From Bacillus australimaris (GTDB taxonomy: Bacteria > Bacillota > Bacilli > Bacillales > Bacillaceae): a stretch of DNA of 64,000 nt. This document shows positions 1-10,348 of the stretch, piece by piece. The notes beneath the pieces were generated by a model that had not been told where the DNA came from, did not search any database, and saw only the letters and a list, made by a program, of their open reading frames with translations. Location: the NCBI RefSeq assembly GCF_001307105.1, contig NZ_LGYN01000029.1, positions 90,544-154,543 on the forward strand, given 5' to 3'. A program made the position numbers and the translations under genes. How positions within the stretch are numbered: position 1 is the stretch's first letter; each line of letters begins with the position of its first letter.

Positions 1-600
1 AGTGAATGCGCCAGAGAAATCATCTCATGGATCAAGGAACAGGCGCATGATCGTAAAGTGATACTCATTGGATTTTCTTTAGGTGCGCAGATTGCCGTTG
101 ATGTGTTATCTAGAGAACCGGACATTATAGATATAGCCATCATCAATAGCGCCCTTGTACTGCCGTTGCCTTGGCTCTATTTTATGGTACGACCCCTCTT
201 ACCACTGACATATCCGTTATTAAAGAAAGATTGGTTTATCCAGCTCCAAGCCGAAAAGATGGAGCTTCCACGCCATGTCCTGCACCATTATGCGGCTGAA
301 TCGAAACATCTGCAAAAGAATATCCTTCTTACGATGTTTCAAGAAAACCTCCATTACAAGCTCCCAGACACGTTTGGGCAAGCAAAGGCACGCATTCTTG
401 TCACAGTGGGAGAAAAAGAAAAAGGCATCATGCAGCGGTCAGCGAAAAAAATCACGGATGCACATCCACAAGCAGTTGGATTCACTGTGCCTAATATTGG
501 ACATACATTTACTTTTGAAAAGAAAGAACTTTTCACAGAAATGATCAAAAGCTTTATAGAGGCACGTGCACTACCAGTGGAATTAAAGGAAATCAGGTGA
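1..600 (+). CDS. alpha/beta hydrolase, 5' end cut by window
   Basis: The frame is open from base 1, so the start lies upstream of the window. The GTG at position 58 falls inside the fold and is unlikely to be the true start. About 199 residues are visible. The motif GFSLGA near residue 25 is the nucleophile elbow (G-x-S-x-G) of alpha/beta hydrolases, with Ser as the presumed nucleophile. A C-terminal NIGHTFTFEK segment supplies the likely catalytic His. The substrate cannot be told from sequence; esterase, lipase or thioesterase-like roles are all possible. No close B. subtilis counterpart was recognised. Confidence 0.7.
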   Translation, partial: SECAREIISWIKEQAHDRKVILIGFSLGAQIAVDVLSREPDIIDIAIINSALVLPLPWLYFMVRPLLPLTYPLLKKDWFIQLQAEKMELPRHVLHHYAAESKHLQKNILLTMFQENLHYKLPDTFGQAKARILVTVGEKEKGIMQRSAKKITDAHPQAVGFTVPNIGHTFTFEKKELFTEMIKSFIEARALPVELKEIR

Positions 601-720
601 CCGTGCCGAATACAGGCATAAAAGGGGCGGCTGTCTCTTAGAACTTGTATGATATAGGTATAAAACGCTTACAGATGAGCTTGTCTGACTGAAAGCTTGT
701 CAGTCATAGAAGGAGGAGCT

Positions 721-1443
721 ATGAGTAAAAACTATATCATATTCGGTGCAAGTCAAGGCTTAGGAGATGCTTTTGTGAAGGGGCTTCCTTCAAGTGGTGA
801 TACAGTATGGATTGTGTCTCGAAGCGAACCAAGCAGTTTGAACATAGATGATGGCGTACATAGAATTTGGCTGAAAATCGATTTATCAAGCCAATCCCAT
901 ATCCCCTATATGCTTGAAGCATTGGAGAATAAGACAATTGATGTACTCATTTATAACGTCGGTTTATGGGAAAAACGAGGCTTTGAAGACGACTATTCTT
1001 TTGATCACGATCAGCCAGAGGATATTGCACATTTAATCAATGTGAACATCACCTCAACCATTACGTACATCCAGGCACTGCTTCCGCATGTAAGGAAATC
1101 GGAGAATGGAAAAATCATTGTGATTGGATCAACAGCAGGACTCGATCATACAAACTTGCCGCAGGTATCCTTTGTGGCATCTAAATTTGGTCTGCGCGGA
1201 ATTGTGAATGCGTTGAGAGAGCATGTGAGAAAAGATAAAATATCTGTCACCTGTATCAATCCAGGAGAACTGGCGGCGGAGGTCCCATATGAAGAGGGAG
1301 CTGAAAAAGCCATCACGCTATATGATGAAACGAGAATTCCTGTACAGGATATTGTGGAGCTTGCGAGATGTGTCATTCATTTATCGAGGGTCTCTTGCGT
1401 GAAAGAAATCAACGTTCCAGCCATAACAGATTTGAATGCGTAA
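721..1443 (+). CDS. short-chain dehydrogenase/reductase with altered active site
   Basis: A protein of 240 residues. The start ATG at 721 is chosen because an AGGAGG at 711-716 precedes it; an upstream TTG at 697 lies before that ribosome site. The Rossmann cofactor motif GASQGLG is at residues 9-15. The usual SDR active site Ser-Tyr-Lys appears as Ser137, Phe151 and Lys155: the segment reads SFVASK where a Tyr is expected. The NNAG structural motif is also degenerate (YNVG). The protein may be a non-classical or catalytically impaired SDR, or may bind a nucleotide without classical reduction. The gene appears to stand alone, ending in a hairpin terminator shared with the convergent amidohydrolase gene. 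Confidence 0.8.
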   Translation: MSKNYIIFGASQGLGDAFVKGLPSSGDTVWIVSRSEPSSLNIDDGVHRIWLKIDLSSQSHIPYMLEALENKTIDVLIYNVGLWEKRGFEDDYSFDHDQPEDIAHLINVNITSTITYIQALLPHVRKSENGKIIVIGSTAGLDHTNLPQVSFVASKFGLRGIVNALREHVRKDKISVTCINPGELAAEVPYEEGAEKAITLYDETRIPVQDIVELARCVIHLSRVSCVKEINVPAITDLNA

Positions 1444-1452
1444 CATCAAACA

Positions 1453-1486
1453 GACCACCCGCTTGAATAAAGGCGGGTGGCTTTTT
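1453..1486. terminator. bidirectional terminator between SDR gene and amhX
   Basis: The inverted repeat CCACCCGC (1455-1462) / GCGGGTGG (1473-1480) is followed by a T run. It lies between two convergent genes. Confidence 0.8.
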
Positions 1487-1490
1487 CAAT

Positions 1491-2618
1491 TTACGATGAA
1501 TGCTGCTGAAGGGTTTGATAAACAGCCTCAGTTAGGATCTCAATGCCGGTAAAGATGGAAGAGCGGTCGAAGGTCATATGCGGATGATGAAGACCTGGCT
1601 TTAAATCACAGCCTAAACCTAGCATGGTGGATTTAATATGCGGAACCTTCGCTGCATAAAAATGAAAGTCCTCTCCGCCTGTCGTGACGATCGGAGGGTC
1701 AAGCTGCTCTTTGCCTAAAACCTGTTCAATCGCAGAAGACATGATCTGAACGGCTTCTTCATTTAAAGTTGCGGCAGGCAGGCGATGATCTGTTGAAAGT
1801 GTAATGGAAGCGCCAAAGGCATCTGCTACAGAATGAACGGCTCTTTCAATTTCTTTTTCTAATTCATCCATCACTTCGTTTGTTTGCGCCCGGACATCTA
1901 ATGTAAAAGACGCTTTGCCCGGAATGATGTTTGAGCTGCCCCCGCCAGCATGTAGATTGGTCATTTTCACAGAATGCGCAACTCTTGGATCGACATGGAT
2001 ATGAGCGAGTCTCTGCACGAGGGTTGAAGCTACTTCTATTACGTTGACCCCAAGGTGCGGGCGTGCTCCGTGCGCTTCCTCTCCAATAATTGTGCCAACG
2101 TAATGATTACTTGATCCGTGCAAAATCGCAGGAGCACAGCGTCCGTTTAATGTTTCTTGAATTGGACGTACATGTACGCCATATAAGTAATCAACATCTG
2201 CCAGTACACCTTTTTCAATCATTTTAAGCGCACCGCCGCCTCTTTCTTCAGCTGGCTGAAAAATGAATCGAATCGTACCGTTCGGGCGTTCTTTTTCCTT
2301 TAATGCCATGAAGGTGCCGAGAGCCATTGTCATGTGCGCATCGTGACCGCATGAATGATTGGCTTGAAATTCACCATCTACTTCTTGCCAAAGTGCATCA
2401 ATATCGGCTCTCACAGCGACCACTGGTGCGCCTTCTCCAATTTCACCGATCACTCCTGTACAGTCGTCAAATGTTCGAGTGCTGCAGCCCAATTTTTTCA
2501 ATATATCTTCAATATAAGCCGTCGTTTTTGTTTCTTCCCAGCTGATTTCTGGGTGGGCGTGCAGGTGTTCAAAGATGTCTGTCACAGTTTGTTTCATTTC
2601 GTTTGTCAAAGTTGTCAT
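1491..2618 (-). CDS. amhX: M20-family amidohydrolase AmhX
   Basis: A protein of 375 residues of the M20 / amidohydrolase family (aminoacylase, hippurate hydrolase group), probably a cytoplasmic metal-dependent enzyme cleaving N-acyl amino acids or related amides. Visible metal-site motifs are CGHDAH at residues 90-95 and PAEE at 122-125, plus [10 protein letters not shown] and a C-terminal HHPHM. The ATG at 2618 is chosen because AAGGAGG stands just upstream on the minus strand; an 11-residue longer start at 2651 lacks a ribosome site. In B. subtilis amhX also neighbours ycgA, which supports the name. The natural substrate is not evident from sequence. Confidence 0.88.
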   Translation of the reverse strand: MTTLTNEMKQTVTDIFEHLHAHPEISWEETKTTAYIEDILKKLGCSTRTFDDCTGVIGEIGEGAPVVAVRADIDALWQEVDGEFQANHSCGHDAHMTMALGTFMALKEKERPNGTIRFIFQPAEERGGGALKMIEKGVLADVDYLYGVHVRPIQETLNGRCAPAILHGSSNHYVGTIIGEEAHGARPHLGVNVIEVASTLVQRLAHIHVDPRVAHSVKMTNLHAGGGSSNIIPGKASFTLDVRAQTNEVMDELEKEIERAVHSVADAFGASITLSTDHRLPAATLNEEAVQIMSSAIEQVLGKEQLDPPIVTTGGEDFHFYAAKVPHIKSTMLGLGCDLKPGLHHPHMTFDRSSIFTGIEILTEAVYQTLQQHSS

Positions 2619-2674
2619 GAGAAGCCTCCTTGCTGGCAGATAATCTGCCATAATCTTATTTTAGTGAAATAATA

Positions 2675-2704
2675 TTGATCTTAAATATCAACAGTGTTTA
2701 TAAT
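2675..2704 (+). promoter_or_regulatory. candidate sigma-A promoter of ycgA with inverted repeat
   Basis: TTGATC (2675-2680), an 18-bp spacer and TATAAT (2699-2704). The inverted repeat TTGAT-N7-ATCAA (2675-2691) overlaps the -35 region and could be an operator. This is a visual call. Confidence 0.5.
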
Positions 2705-2771
2705 ATAACACATCATTTGATTATTCAGAAAATTAAGTGAAATTCCGATCGGGACAAAGGGGTTTTGACAC

Positions 2772-4202
2772 ATGAAAACAGCGACAGTATCAGCACCAGA
2801 GAAACAAAAACGAAAACTTCAAATGCCGGATGCGTATGTTCTTTTATTTATCATTGCACTTATTTGTACGATTGCAACGTACTTTGTACCAGCGGGTGAG
2901 TTTGACCGAAAAACATCAGGCGAGATCACAACAGCTGTTCCTGGCAGTTATCACCGCATTGATCAATCACCAGTGAGTGCGGTTGGCTTTTTTACAGCCA
3001 TTCAAGAAGGAATGGTGGGGTCTGCTTCTATTATATTTCTTATTCTATTTACTGGCGGAACCATTGCTATTTTGGAGAAGACAGGTGCCATTAACGGGAT
3101 GATTCATCATGTCATCAGCCGGTTTCAAACGAAGCAATTATTGTTTATTTGTATTGTTGGGGGATTATTTTCAGTGCTTGGAACGACCGGAATTGTCGTG
3201 AACTCTGTCATTGGGTTTATTCCAATCGGCATCATTGTGGCGCGATCCTTGAAATGGGATGCTGTGGCAGGAGCGGCGGTTATTTACATCGGCTGTTATG
3301 CTGGGTTTAACGCAACGATTTTATCTCCATCTCCATTAGGTTTATCACAAACGATAGCAGAGCTGCCGATTTTTTCTGGCATTGGCCTACGTGTCATCAT
3401 TTATCTTTGTTTTCTTATTTCTAGTATCGTGTACATCTATTTATATACAAGACGTCTGAAGAATAAAGAAAAGGGAAGCATTCTTGGCGATCAATGGTTT
3501 CCTGCTAAGGGGCTTGGCGGAGCCGATGCAGAATCTGTGGACAAGCCCGCATTTACCGGCAGACATAAACTGATTTTAGCGGTGTGCGGATTGTCACTTG
3601 GAGGCTTCTTATATGGCGCACTTCAGCTTGGCTGGACCGATAAGGAAATGGCGGGTGTGTTCATTTTTATGGCCATTGCTGCTGGACTGCTCGGCGGATT
3701 AGCTGCCAATGACATTGCGAAAACGTTTATTGTCGGCTGTCAAAGTCTTGTATACGGCGCACTCATTGTTGGGATGGCACGCTGCATTTCGGTCATTTTA
3801 GAAAACGGCAAGCTCCTTGATACAGTGGTCAACGGCTTGGCGAGTATGCTGACAGGGTTTAGTCCAATTGCTGGTGCGATCGGGATGTATATAGCGAGTG
3901 CGCTTCTTCACTTTTTGATTTCATCTGGATCAGGAGAAGCCGTTGTCTTTATTCCAATTCTTGCACCGCTGGCTGATTTAATGGGTATTACGAGACAGGT
4001 AGCTGTAGAAGCGGTGATGCTGGGCGAAGGTGTAGTCAACTGCATCAATCCGACTTCGGGTGTGCTGATGGCAGTGCTTGCTGCAAGTGGTATTCCTTAT
4101 GTGAAGTGGCTGCGATTTATGGTGCCGCTTGCGCTCATTTGGTTTGTCATCGGTCTTGTGTTTATCTGTATCGGGGTCATGATCAACTGGGGACCTTATT
4201 AA
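2772..4202 (+). CDS. ycgA: YfcC-family membrane transporter YcgA
   Basis: A polytopic membrane protein of 476 residues with about 11-12 hydrophobic segments. The N-terminal [16 protein letters not shown] and FVPAGEFDR segments are typical of the YfcC / C4-dicarboxylate anaerobic carrier-like family (basic amino acid or dicarboxylate carriers). Conserved polar stretches [14 protein letters not shown] (near residue 375) and [16 protein letters not shown] (near 415) are the usual half-helix substrate motifs. AAAGGGG at 2756-2762 precedes the ATG by nine bases. Its divergent neighbour is the amidohydrolase AmhX, so it may import a peptide or N-acyl amino acid that AmhX cleaves; this is inference. 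A terminator follows. Confidence 0.85.
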   Translation: MKTATVSAPEKQKRKLQMPDAYVLLFIIALICTIATYFVPAGEFDRKTSGEITTAVPGSYHRIDQSPVSAVGFFTAIQEGMVGSASIIFLILFTGGTIAILEKTGAINGMIHHVISRFQTKQLLFICIVGGLFSVLGTTGIVVNSVIGFIPIGIIVARSLKWDAVAGAAVIYIGCYAGFNATILSPSPLGLSQTIAELPIFSGIGLRVIIYLCFLISSIVYIYLYTRRLKNKEKGSILGDQWFPAKGLGGADAESVDKPAFTGRHKLILAVCGLSLGGFLYGALQLGWTDKEMAGVFIFMAIAAGLLGGLAANDIAKTFIVGCQSLVYGALIVGMARCISVILENGKLLDTVVNGLASMLTGFSPIAGAIGMYIASALLHFLISSGSGEAVVFIPILAPLADLMGITRQVAVEAVMLGEGVVNCINPTSGVLMAVLAASGIPYVKWLRFMVPLALIWFVIGLVFICIGVMINWGPY

Positions 4203-4211
4203 AGATGTATG

Positions 4212-4243
4212 AAGCTGCCGAAGAGCGTTTGGCAGCTTTTTTC
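4212..4243 (+). terminator. ycgA terminator
   Basis: Stem AAGCTGCC (4212-4219) / GGCAGCTT (4231-4238), then a T run. Confidence 0.85.
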
Positions 4244-4328
4244 TTGTGGAAATATGTATGGAGTCAGCACTTAGAAGCACAATAAGTCTGTTCACAAATT
4301 GGCTACATATTTTTTTTGAGCAACCCCC

Positions 4329-4379
4329 TTGCAAAAGTTTGTGAAGTATTGCACAATATGTATGTGAAATACTTCACAA
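4329..4379 (+). promoter_or_regulatory. ldh promoter with two Rex-type operators
   Basis: Two 18-bp near-palindromes match the Rex consensus TTGTGAAATATTTCACAA: TTGTGAAGTATTGCACAA (4339-4356) and ATGTGAAATACTTCACAA (4362-4379), starting 23 bp apart. A promoter TTGCAA (4329-4334), 17 bp, CACAAT (4352-4357) overlaps the first box. Rex is known to repress ldh when NADH/NAD+ is low, so this arrangement predicts induction under oxygen limitation. Confidence 0.85.
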
Positions 4380-4418
4380 ACAAAAACCAACCTAGTTTTA
4401 CTCAGGAGGATGAGATAA

Positions 4419-5366
<948 letters not shown>

Positions 5367-5409
5367 TCAATAAAAAGCAACCTATCTGAGCAGAAAAGGA
5401 TGAATCCCT

Positions 5410-7032
5410 ATGTGGCAGCAAATATATGATCCGTTTGGTATTGAGTTCGTCAGTGCATTGGTGGCAATGCTTCCAATCTTGTTTTTTCTACTTGCCTTAA
5501 CTGTATTTAAATTAAAAGGTGTTTTAGCCGCTTGTTTTACCTTAATTGTCAGCTTTGTAATAGCTGTTTTCTTCTTTCATATGCCAGTTGAAAAGGCATT
5601 ATCTGCTGTGCTGCTCGGTATATCTAATGGACTGTGGCCAATTGGATATATCGTCATCATGGCGGTATGGCTCTATAAAATTGCAGTGAAATCTGGTAAG
5701 TTCGATGTCATTCGTTCTAGTATTGCAGGAATCTCTCAAGATCAACGTCTTCAGCTCTTATTAATTGGTTTTAGTTTTAACGCATTTTTAGAGGGAGCCG
5801 CTGGGTTTGGTGTACCGATTGCGATTAGTGCCGCTCTCTTAACAGAGCTTGGGTTTAAACCTCTGAAAGCTGCGATGCTCTGCTTAATTGCCAATGCTGC
5901 GTCTGGCGCATTTGGTGCTGTGGGCATCCCAGTGATTACAGGGGCGCAAATGGGCAATATGACGCCGCTTGCGTTATCTCAAACCCTTGTGTATACGATC
6001 CCGTTTATTTCATTCTGTATTCCGTTTCTCCTCATTCTGATTGTAGATGGATTCAAAGGGATCAAAGAAACTCTGCCGGCCTTGCTTGTTGTGAGTGGAA
6101 GCTATGCCATTTTGCAAGCTGTCACAATGGTGACAATGGGCCCTGAGCTTGCCAATATTATTTCTGCCTTAGCAAGTATGGGAATTTTGGCTTTATTTCT
6201 TCGGAAATGGCAGCCGAAACACATTTATCGTGAAGAAGGAGCGCCAGCTATTGAAAAGAAACAAACGTATACCGGCGTTGAAGTGCTGAAGGCATGGTCT
6301 CCGTTCTATATTTTAACGGCTGTGATTACGGTATGGAGTCTGCCAGCATTTAAAGCATTGTTTGCTGTAGGAGGACCGCTTAACTGGACGACCATTTTAG
6401 TGAAAATGCCATTTTTACATCAGCAAATTGTGAAATTACCACCAATTGCACAAACAGAAACACCCATTGACGCGATCTTTAAAATTGATGTGATTAGTGC
6501 AACGGGTACTGCCATTCTGATTGCGGTCATGCTGACAGGGCTTCTTAGCAGACATATTACATTAACAGAGGGTGCTGCCTGCTTAAAAGCAGCGGTGAAA
6601 GAGCTTTGGATACCTGTTCTAACCATTTGTTTTGTCATGGGCTTCGCCAACCTGGCGAACTTTGCTGGACTAAGTTCTGCTATTGGACTAGCACTTGCCA
6701 AAACCGGCGACTTGTTCCCGCTTGTCAGCCCAGTACTTGGCTGGATCGGCGTGTTTATTACGGGCTCTGTCGTGAGTAACAATGCCTTATTCGGTAACCT
6801 TCAAGCCGTCACTGCTTCTCAAATCGGCTCACAAGCAGGCTTGTTAATTGGGGCAAATACAACCGGCGGTGTGATGGCGAAATTAATTTCTCCACAATCA
6901 ATTGCTATCGCTACAGCAGCTGTTGGGGAAACAGGGAAAGAATCTGAGCTTTTCCAAAAGACCGTGAAGTACAGCTTCATCTTGCTCGGTATTGTGTGTA
7001 TATGGACATTCATTCTTGCTCAATTTATATAG
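5410..7032 (+). CDS. lctP: L-lactate permease
   Basis: A polytopic membrane protein of 540 residues, the typical length of LctP family members, which move lactate with protons across the cytoplasmic membrane. The segment [21 protein letters not shown] is a family signature, and [14 protein letters not shown] followed by [13 protein letters not shown] lies near the C terminus. It is the second gene after ldh and ends at a strong terminator, so the two are probably co-transcribed under Rex control. Confidence 0.95.
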   Translation: MWQQIYDPFGIEFVSALVAMLPILFFLLALTVFKLKGVLAACFTLIVSFVIAVFFFHMPVEKALSAVLLGISNGLWPIGYIVIMAVWLYKIAVKSGKFDVIRSSIAGISQDQRLQLLLIGFSFNAFLEGAAGFGVPIAISAALLTELGFKPLKAAMLCLIANAASGAFGAVGIPVITGAQMGNMTPLALSQTLVYTIPFISFCIPFLLILIVDGFKGIKETLPALLVVSGSYAILQAVTMVTMGPELANIISALASMGILALFLRKWQPKHIYREEGAPAIEKKQTYTGVEVLKAWSPFYILTAVITVWSLPAFKALFAVGGPLNWTTILVKMPFLHQQIVKLPPIAQTETPIDAIFKIDVISATGTAILIAVMLTGLLSRHITLTEGAACLKAAVKELWIPVLTICFVMGFANLANFAGLSSAIGLALAKTGDLFPLVSPVLGWIGVFITGSVVSNNALFGNLQAVTASQIGSQAGLLIGANTTGGVMAKLISPQSIAIATAAVGETGKESELFQKTVKYSFILLGIVCIWTFILAQFI

Positions 7033-7047
7033 GTTCATAGATAGAGT

Positions 7048-7081
7048 TAAAAAAGACTGAGATCACTCTCAGTCTTTTTTG
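7048..7081. terminator. bidirectional terminator between lctP and ntdR
   Basis: AAAGACTGAGA / TCTCAGTCTTT stem around a short loop (7050-7079) with A and T runs on the two sides, between convergent genes. Confidence 0.9.
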
Positions 7082-7082
7082 T

Positions 7083-8072
7083 TTATGTAGATTCTCTTGT
7101 CACGAGCCGGGTGGGCAGCTGAATATGGTCACGCTGTAGTGGTTTTTGATCTTGTAAGAGCGCGATCATTTGCTGTACAGACCGCTGGCCAAGCTCCACG
7201 ATGGGAATGTCGATCGTGGTAATCGTTGGAGCCGTCACTTCACAAATGTCTTGGTTATCATAGCCGATGACCGCTAGATCCTCAGGGATTTGATAGCCAT
7301 ATGAAATGGCCCGTTTAATAAGCCCTGCTGCGACTTGGTCATTACCGGTGAAAATGGCATCTGGCGCATCCTTCATGTGATGGATGATATCCATTAAACG
7401 AAAGCCGTCTTCAATGGTAAAGGCCTCTCCGAACAGCCAATCGTCATAGAGCGGCAAGCCGTGAGCAGACAGTGCATCAAGGTAGCCTTGTTTCCGTTGT
7501 TTTTGAGCTTCACTGCTTTCAGTATCAAAGCAAAATCCAATCGATGTTCGCCCCGACTGAATCAAGTAGTCGACTGCTTTATAGGCCGCTTCCCGTTCAT
7601 CGTATCCAATAATCGGGATGTTTGCTGTTTGATGATATTCATTCGCCATGACAATGGGGCCGTTTGTTAAAAATGGCTCAATCTTTTCCCACTGATTTTC
7701 TAATGCCCCCAATATGACACCATCTACTTCTTTTCTTTTTAATAATTGAAGCCCTTCAAGCTCTACTGCTTCCTGATAAAACGTCTGGAGCACGATGGCT
7801 TTATATCCTTGATCCAGGGCTTCCTTTGAAATACCTTTAATCAATTGTGCAAAAAAAGGATGATCCACTGCAGGAACAGACACAGCAATGGTTTTTGTCC
7901 GATGTGATCGTAGGGTGCGAGCCGCTGAACTCGGTGTATATTCCATCTCTTTCATCACCTGTAAAATGTGCTGCCGCTTTTCTTCTGACACATATGGGTG
8001 ATGGTTTAGCACTCTGGAAACGGTGGTGGTTGAAACCCCGCAGCGTTTTGCAATTTCATAAATTGTACACAT
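7083..8072 (-). CDS. ntdR: LacI-family regulator NtdR
   Basis: A protein of 329 residues. The N-terminal helix-turn-helix (YEIAKRCGVSTTTVSRVLN, residues 4-22) is typical of LacI/GalR proteins, followed by a periplasmic-binding-like sugar domain (TIAVSVPAVDHPFF, IIGYDEREAAYKAVDYL, DAIFTGNDQVAAGLIKRA). The start ATG at 8072 is preceded by AAAGGAT; a longer in-frame version from 8216 runs through the operator and promoter region and would add 48 residues before the DNA-binding helix, so it is rejected. It is divergent from ntdA. In B. subtilis NtdR controls ntdABC and glcP in response to the pathway's amino sugar. Confidence 0.85.
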   Translation of the reverse strand: MCTIYEIAKRCGVSTTTVSRVLNHHPYVSEEKRQHILQVMKEMEYTPSSAARTLRSHRTKTIAVSVPAVDHPFFAQLIKGISKEALDQGYKAIVLQTFYQEAVELEGLQLLKRKEVDGVILGALENQWEKIEPFLTNGPIVMANEYHQTANIPIIGYDEREAAYKAVDYLIQSGRTSIGFCFDTESSEAQKQRKQGYLDALSAHGLPLYDDWLFGEAFTIEDGFRLMDIIHHMKDAPDAIFTGNDQVAAGLIKRAISYGYQIPEDLAVIGYDNQDICEVTAPTITTIDIPIVELGQRSVQQMIALLQDQKPLQRDHIQLPTRLVTREST

Positions 8073-8098
8073 ATTAACAAATCCTTTACACAAAGTTA

Positions 8099-8129
8099 TT
8101 GTTCTGAAATCGATAACATCATTTACAAT
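8099..8129 (+). promoter_or_regulatory. ntdA promoter with cre-type operator in the spacer
   Basis: TGAAATCGATAACA at 8105-8118 fits the CcpA/LacI-family cre consensus TGWAANCGNTNWCA at every position. It lies inside the 19-bp spacer between TTGTTC (8099-8104) and TACAAT (8124-8129). As NtdR is itself LacI-type, the site may belong to NtdR, CcpA or both. A 19-bp spacer is long, which suits an activator acting on the promoter. Confidence 0.6.
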
Positions 8130-8181
8130 GTGAAACAAGTTAAATATTAACAAAAGGAATTGATTAATTGGAGGGAATGGA

Positions 8182-9507
8182 ATGCAAATATTGACGAAGA
8201 TATCAGGTAAAAGCAAGGATTATCTCCCTTTGCTGGATATGATCAATCAAGGTGTTCAAGTAAAGGCTGATTCAGTTGAAGAACATCTAGCAAATGAAAA
8301 ACTGGTGACGTTCCTTGAGCAAGATATTGAGCGCGCAGGTTTGGAAAAAATTCTCTTCCATTATAAACAAAATAAGGAAAAAAAGATACCGTTCCTGCCA
8401 GTTGATAAACTGATTTCAGAGGATGAAATCGATGATATTATGCAGGTGCTGAAGGAAGTATTAAGCTCTGGCCGTTTTACTTCAGGGCCATATATTCCGG
8501 CGTTTGAAAAGACGCTTGCTGAGTACTTAGGGAAAAAATATGTCATTGCGACATCAAGTGGAACAGATGCCCTCATGATCAGTCTCATATCAGCAGGTGT
8601 CCGCCCAGGAGACGAGGTTATTCTGCCTGCCAACAGCTTTGCGGCAACAGAAAATGCAGTGCTTGCCATTGGGGCTGTTCCAGTTTATGCCGATATTGAC
8701 CCAGAAACCTACTGCCTCGCACCTACTGAAATAGAGAAGCATATCACAGATCAAACGGTATGCATTCTTCCAGTTCATTTATACGGGAAGCAAGCAGATA
8801 TGAAGGCCATTTCAGCGATTGCGAAACAGCATGGATTGAAAATCATTGAAGATGGCTGTCAGGCAATTGGCAGCAGCGGTCTTGGCGCTTACGGAGATGG
8901 ACTTGTTCTCAGCTTTAATCCATATAAAAATCTTGGCGTCTGCGGAAAGGCAGGAGCCATTGCCACAAATGATGAAGCCCTGGCGGAAAAATGCATGGAG
9001 ATCAGCTATCACGGCTTTGAACCAGGAAAGAAAAATGTCAAACGCAGTGACTACGGCTTTAATTCCAAGATTGATAATTTACAGGCGGCAATCGGACTCG
9101 AACGGATGAAGTATTTAGGATTGCAAAACTTTAAACGTTTTTACTTAGCAAAGCGCTACATTGACCAGCTGCAAACGCTTGAGGATGAAGGATACATGAA
9201 GCTTCCGAAGTTGACGGATGATCATGTATGGCACCTATTTCCGATCAGAGTGCTGAAGGGCGACCGGGATGAGCTGGCAGCGAAATTACTGGAAATGGGC
9301 ATAGAGACAGATGTGTATTACCCGATACTTTCGCATCAGCATCAAACAAATCTTGTTTCTCAAAAGTATAAACAAACGACACTTCCACACACGGAAAAAG
9401 CAGCGCAGCAATTGCTTCACTTGCCGCTTTATCCAGGCATGCCGCTGCAAGATCAGGAGAAGGTCATCGAGGGGGTTCATCATGTTATCAAGTCTTCCGT
9501 TCAATAA
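8182..9507 (+). CDS. ntdA: 3-oxo-glucose-6-phosphate:glutamate aminotransferase NtdA
   Basis: A PLP-dependent aminotransferase of the DegT/DnrJ/EryC1 sugar aminotransferase family, 441 residues. In B. subtilis it converts 3-oxo-D-glucose 6-phosphate to kanosamine 6-phosphate with glutamate as donor. Visible motifs are SSGTDALMISLISAG (phosphate-binding turn), EDGCQAIGS (Asp contacting the pyridine nitrogen) and FNPYKNLGVCGKAG with Lys249 as the Schiff-base residue. GGAGGG precedes the ATG. It overlaps ntdB by 26 bp. The roughly 50 residues before the aminotransferase core are the N-terminal extension also seen in B. subtilis NtdA. Confidence 0.93.
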   Translation: MQILTKISGKSKDYLPLLDMINQGVQVKADSVEEHLANEKLVTFLEQDIERAGLEKILFHYKQNKEKKIPFLPVDKLISEDEIDDIMQVLKEVLSSGRFTSGPYIPAFEKTLAEYLGKKYVIATSSGTDALMISLISAGVRPGDEVILPANSFAATENAVLAIGAVPVYADIDPETYCLAPTEIEKHITDQTVCILPVHLYGKQADMKAISAIAKQHGLKIIEDGCQAIGSSGLGAYGDGLVLSFNPYKNLGVCGKAGAIATNDEALAEKCMEISYHGFEPGKKNVKRSDYGFNSKIDNLQAAIGLERMKYLGLQNFKRFYLAKRYIDQLQTLEDEGYMKLPKLTDDHVWHLFPIRVLKGDRDELAAKLLEMGIETDVYYPILSHQHQTNLVSQKYKQTTLPHTEKAAQQLLHLPLYPGMPLQDQEKVIEGVHHVIKSSVQ

Positions 9508-10348
9508 AAAACTGCTGAATCAGCCGAAGAATCCGCAGTGGATCGTCTTCTGTGATTTTGATGAAACCTATTATTCTCATGAAATGACAGAGGATCAGAG
9601 AGAGGATGTTAAGCGGCTGGAAGCTTTTGTAGCAGAAAGGAACGAAGCAGGACAGCTCTTGCTGGGCTGGGTGACGGGAAGCAGTCTCGATTCCGTCACG
9701 AGCAAAATGGAGAAAGGTGGTTTTCATCAATTCCCGCATTTCATTGCGTCCAACTTAGGAACAGAGATTGTGTATACGTCAGATGCTCTTTTTGGACAGC
9801 CAGATGAGGAGTGGATGAAGCGGCTCGATGCTCAGGGTTTTTCAGATGAAAAAATTGAAGACATCCTGGAAACGGTCCGTGAAAAAGGGATTACGCTTAG
9901 ACCTCAAACGCAGCTGGGCAGCTCAGGGTATAAGAAGAATTTCTATTATCAGGAGCAGGATGAGCGGACAGATCTTCATCATCTATCATTTATTCAAACA
10001 CTTGCCAAAGAACGCGGGGTGGCGGTCAATATCAACAAATGCAACCCGCTTGCAGGGGATCCTGCGGATTGCTATGATGTTGATTTTTTACCAGTCGGAA
10101 CAGGGAAGGATGAAATTGTCCACTTTATGCTGAACCAATATGATCTATCGAAAGATCAGGGCTTTGCCTTTGGTGATAGCGGGAACGATTTGCGGATGCT
10201 TCAATCCGTCACGCACGGTTTCCTTGTCCAAAATGCGACTGCCGAAGCCAAGCGGCACCATCACCAAATTTGTCATTATGGGTATGCAAAAGGAATCTAT
10301 GAAACATTGAAAACAGTGATTTATAAACATGAGGGGGCACATTCATGA
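9482..10348 (+). CDS. ntdB: kanosamine-6-phosphate phosphatase NtdB
   Basis: A HAD-superfamily Cof-type phosphatase of 288 residues. The catalytic motif FCDFDETY gives Asp25 and Asp27; the metal-binding motif GDSGND is at residues 231-236. In B. subtilis it removes phosphate from kanosamine 6-phosphate. The ATG at 9482 lies within the end of ntdA, with GAGGGGG just upstream; a longer in-frame opening back to 9311 has no HAD sequence and is read from inside ntdA. The stop overlaps the ntdC start by four bases (ATGA), indicating translational coupling. Confidence 0.92.
   Translation: MLSSLPFNKKLLNQPKNPQWIVFCDFDETYYSHEMTEDQREDVKRLEAFVAERNEAGQLLLGWVTGSSLDSVTSKMEKGGFHQFPHFIASNLGTEIVYTSDALFGQPDEEWMKRLDAQGFSDEKIEDILETVREKGITLRPQTQLGSSGYKKNFYYQEQDERTDLHHLSFIQTLAKERGVAVNINKCNPLAGDPADCYDVDFLPVGTGKDEIVHFMLNQYDLSKDQGFAFGDSGNDLRMLQSVTHGFLVQNATAEAKRHHHQICHYGYAKGIYETLKTVIYKHEGAHS

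Noticed and set aside
660..673. A cre-like site before the SDR gene (ATAAAACGCTTACA)
   Set aside because: It lacks the first two consensus bases and no convincing promoter accompanies it.
8073..8216. A 48-residue extension of NtdR
   Set aside because: It covers the promoter and operator and precedes the helix-turn-helix that normally begins LacI proteins.
9311..9481. A 57-residue N-terminal extension of NtdB
   Set aside because: It is another frame of ntdA; the HAD domain starts after ATG 9482, which has its own ribosome site.
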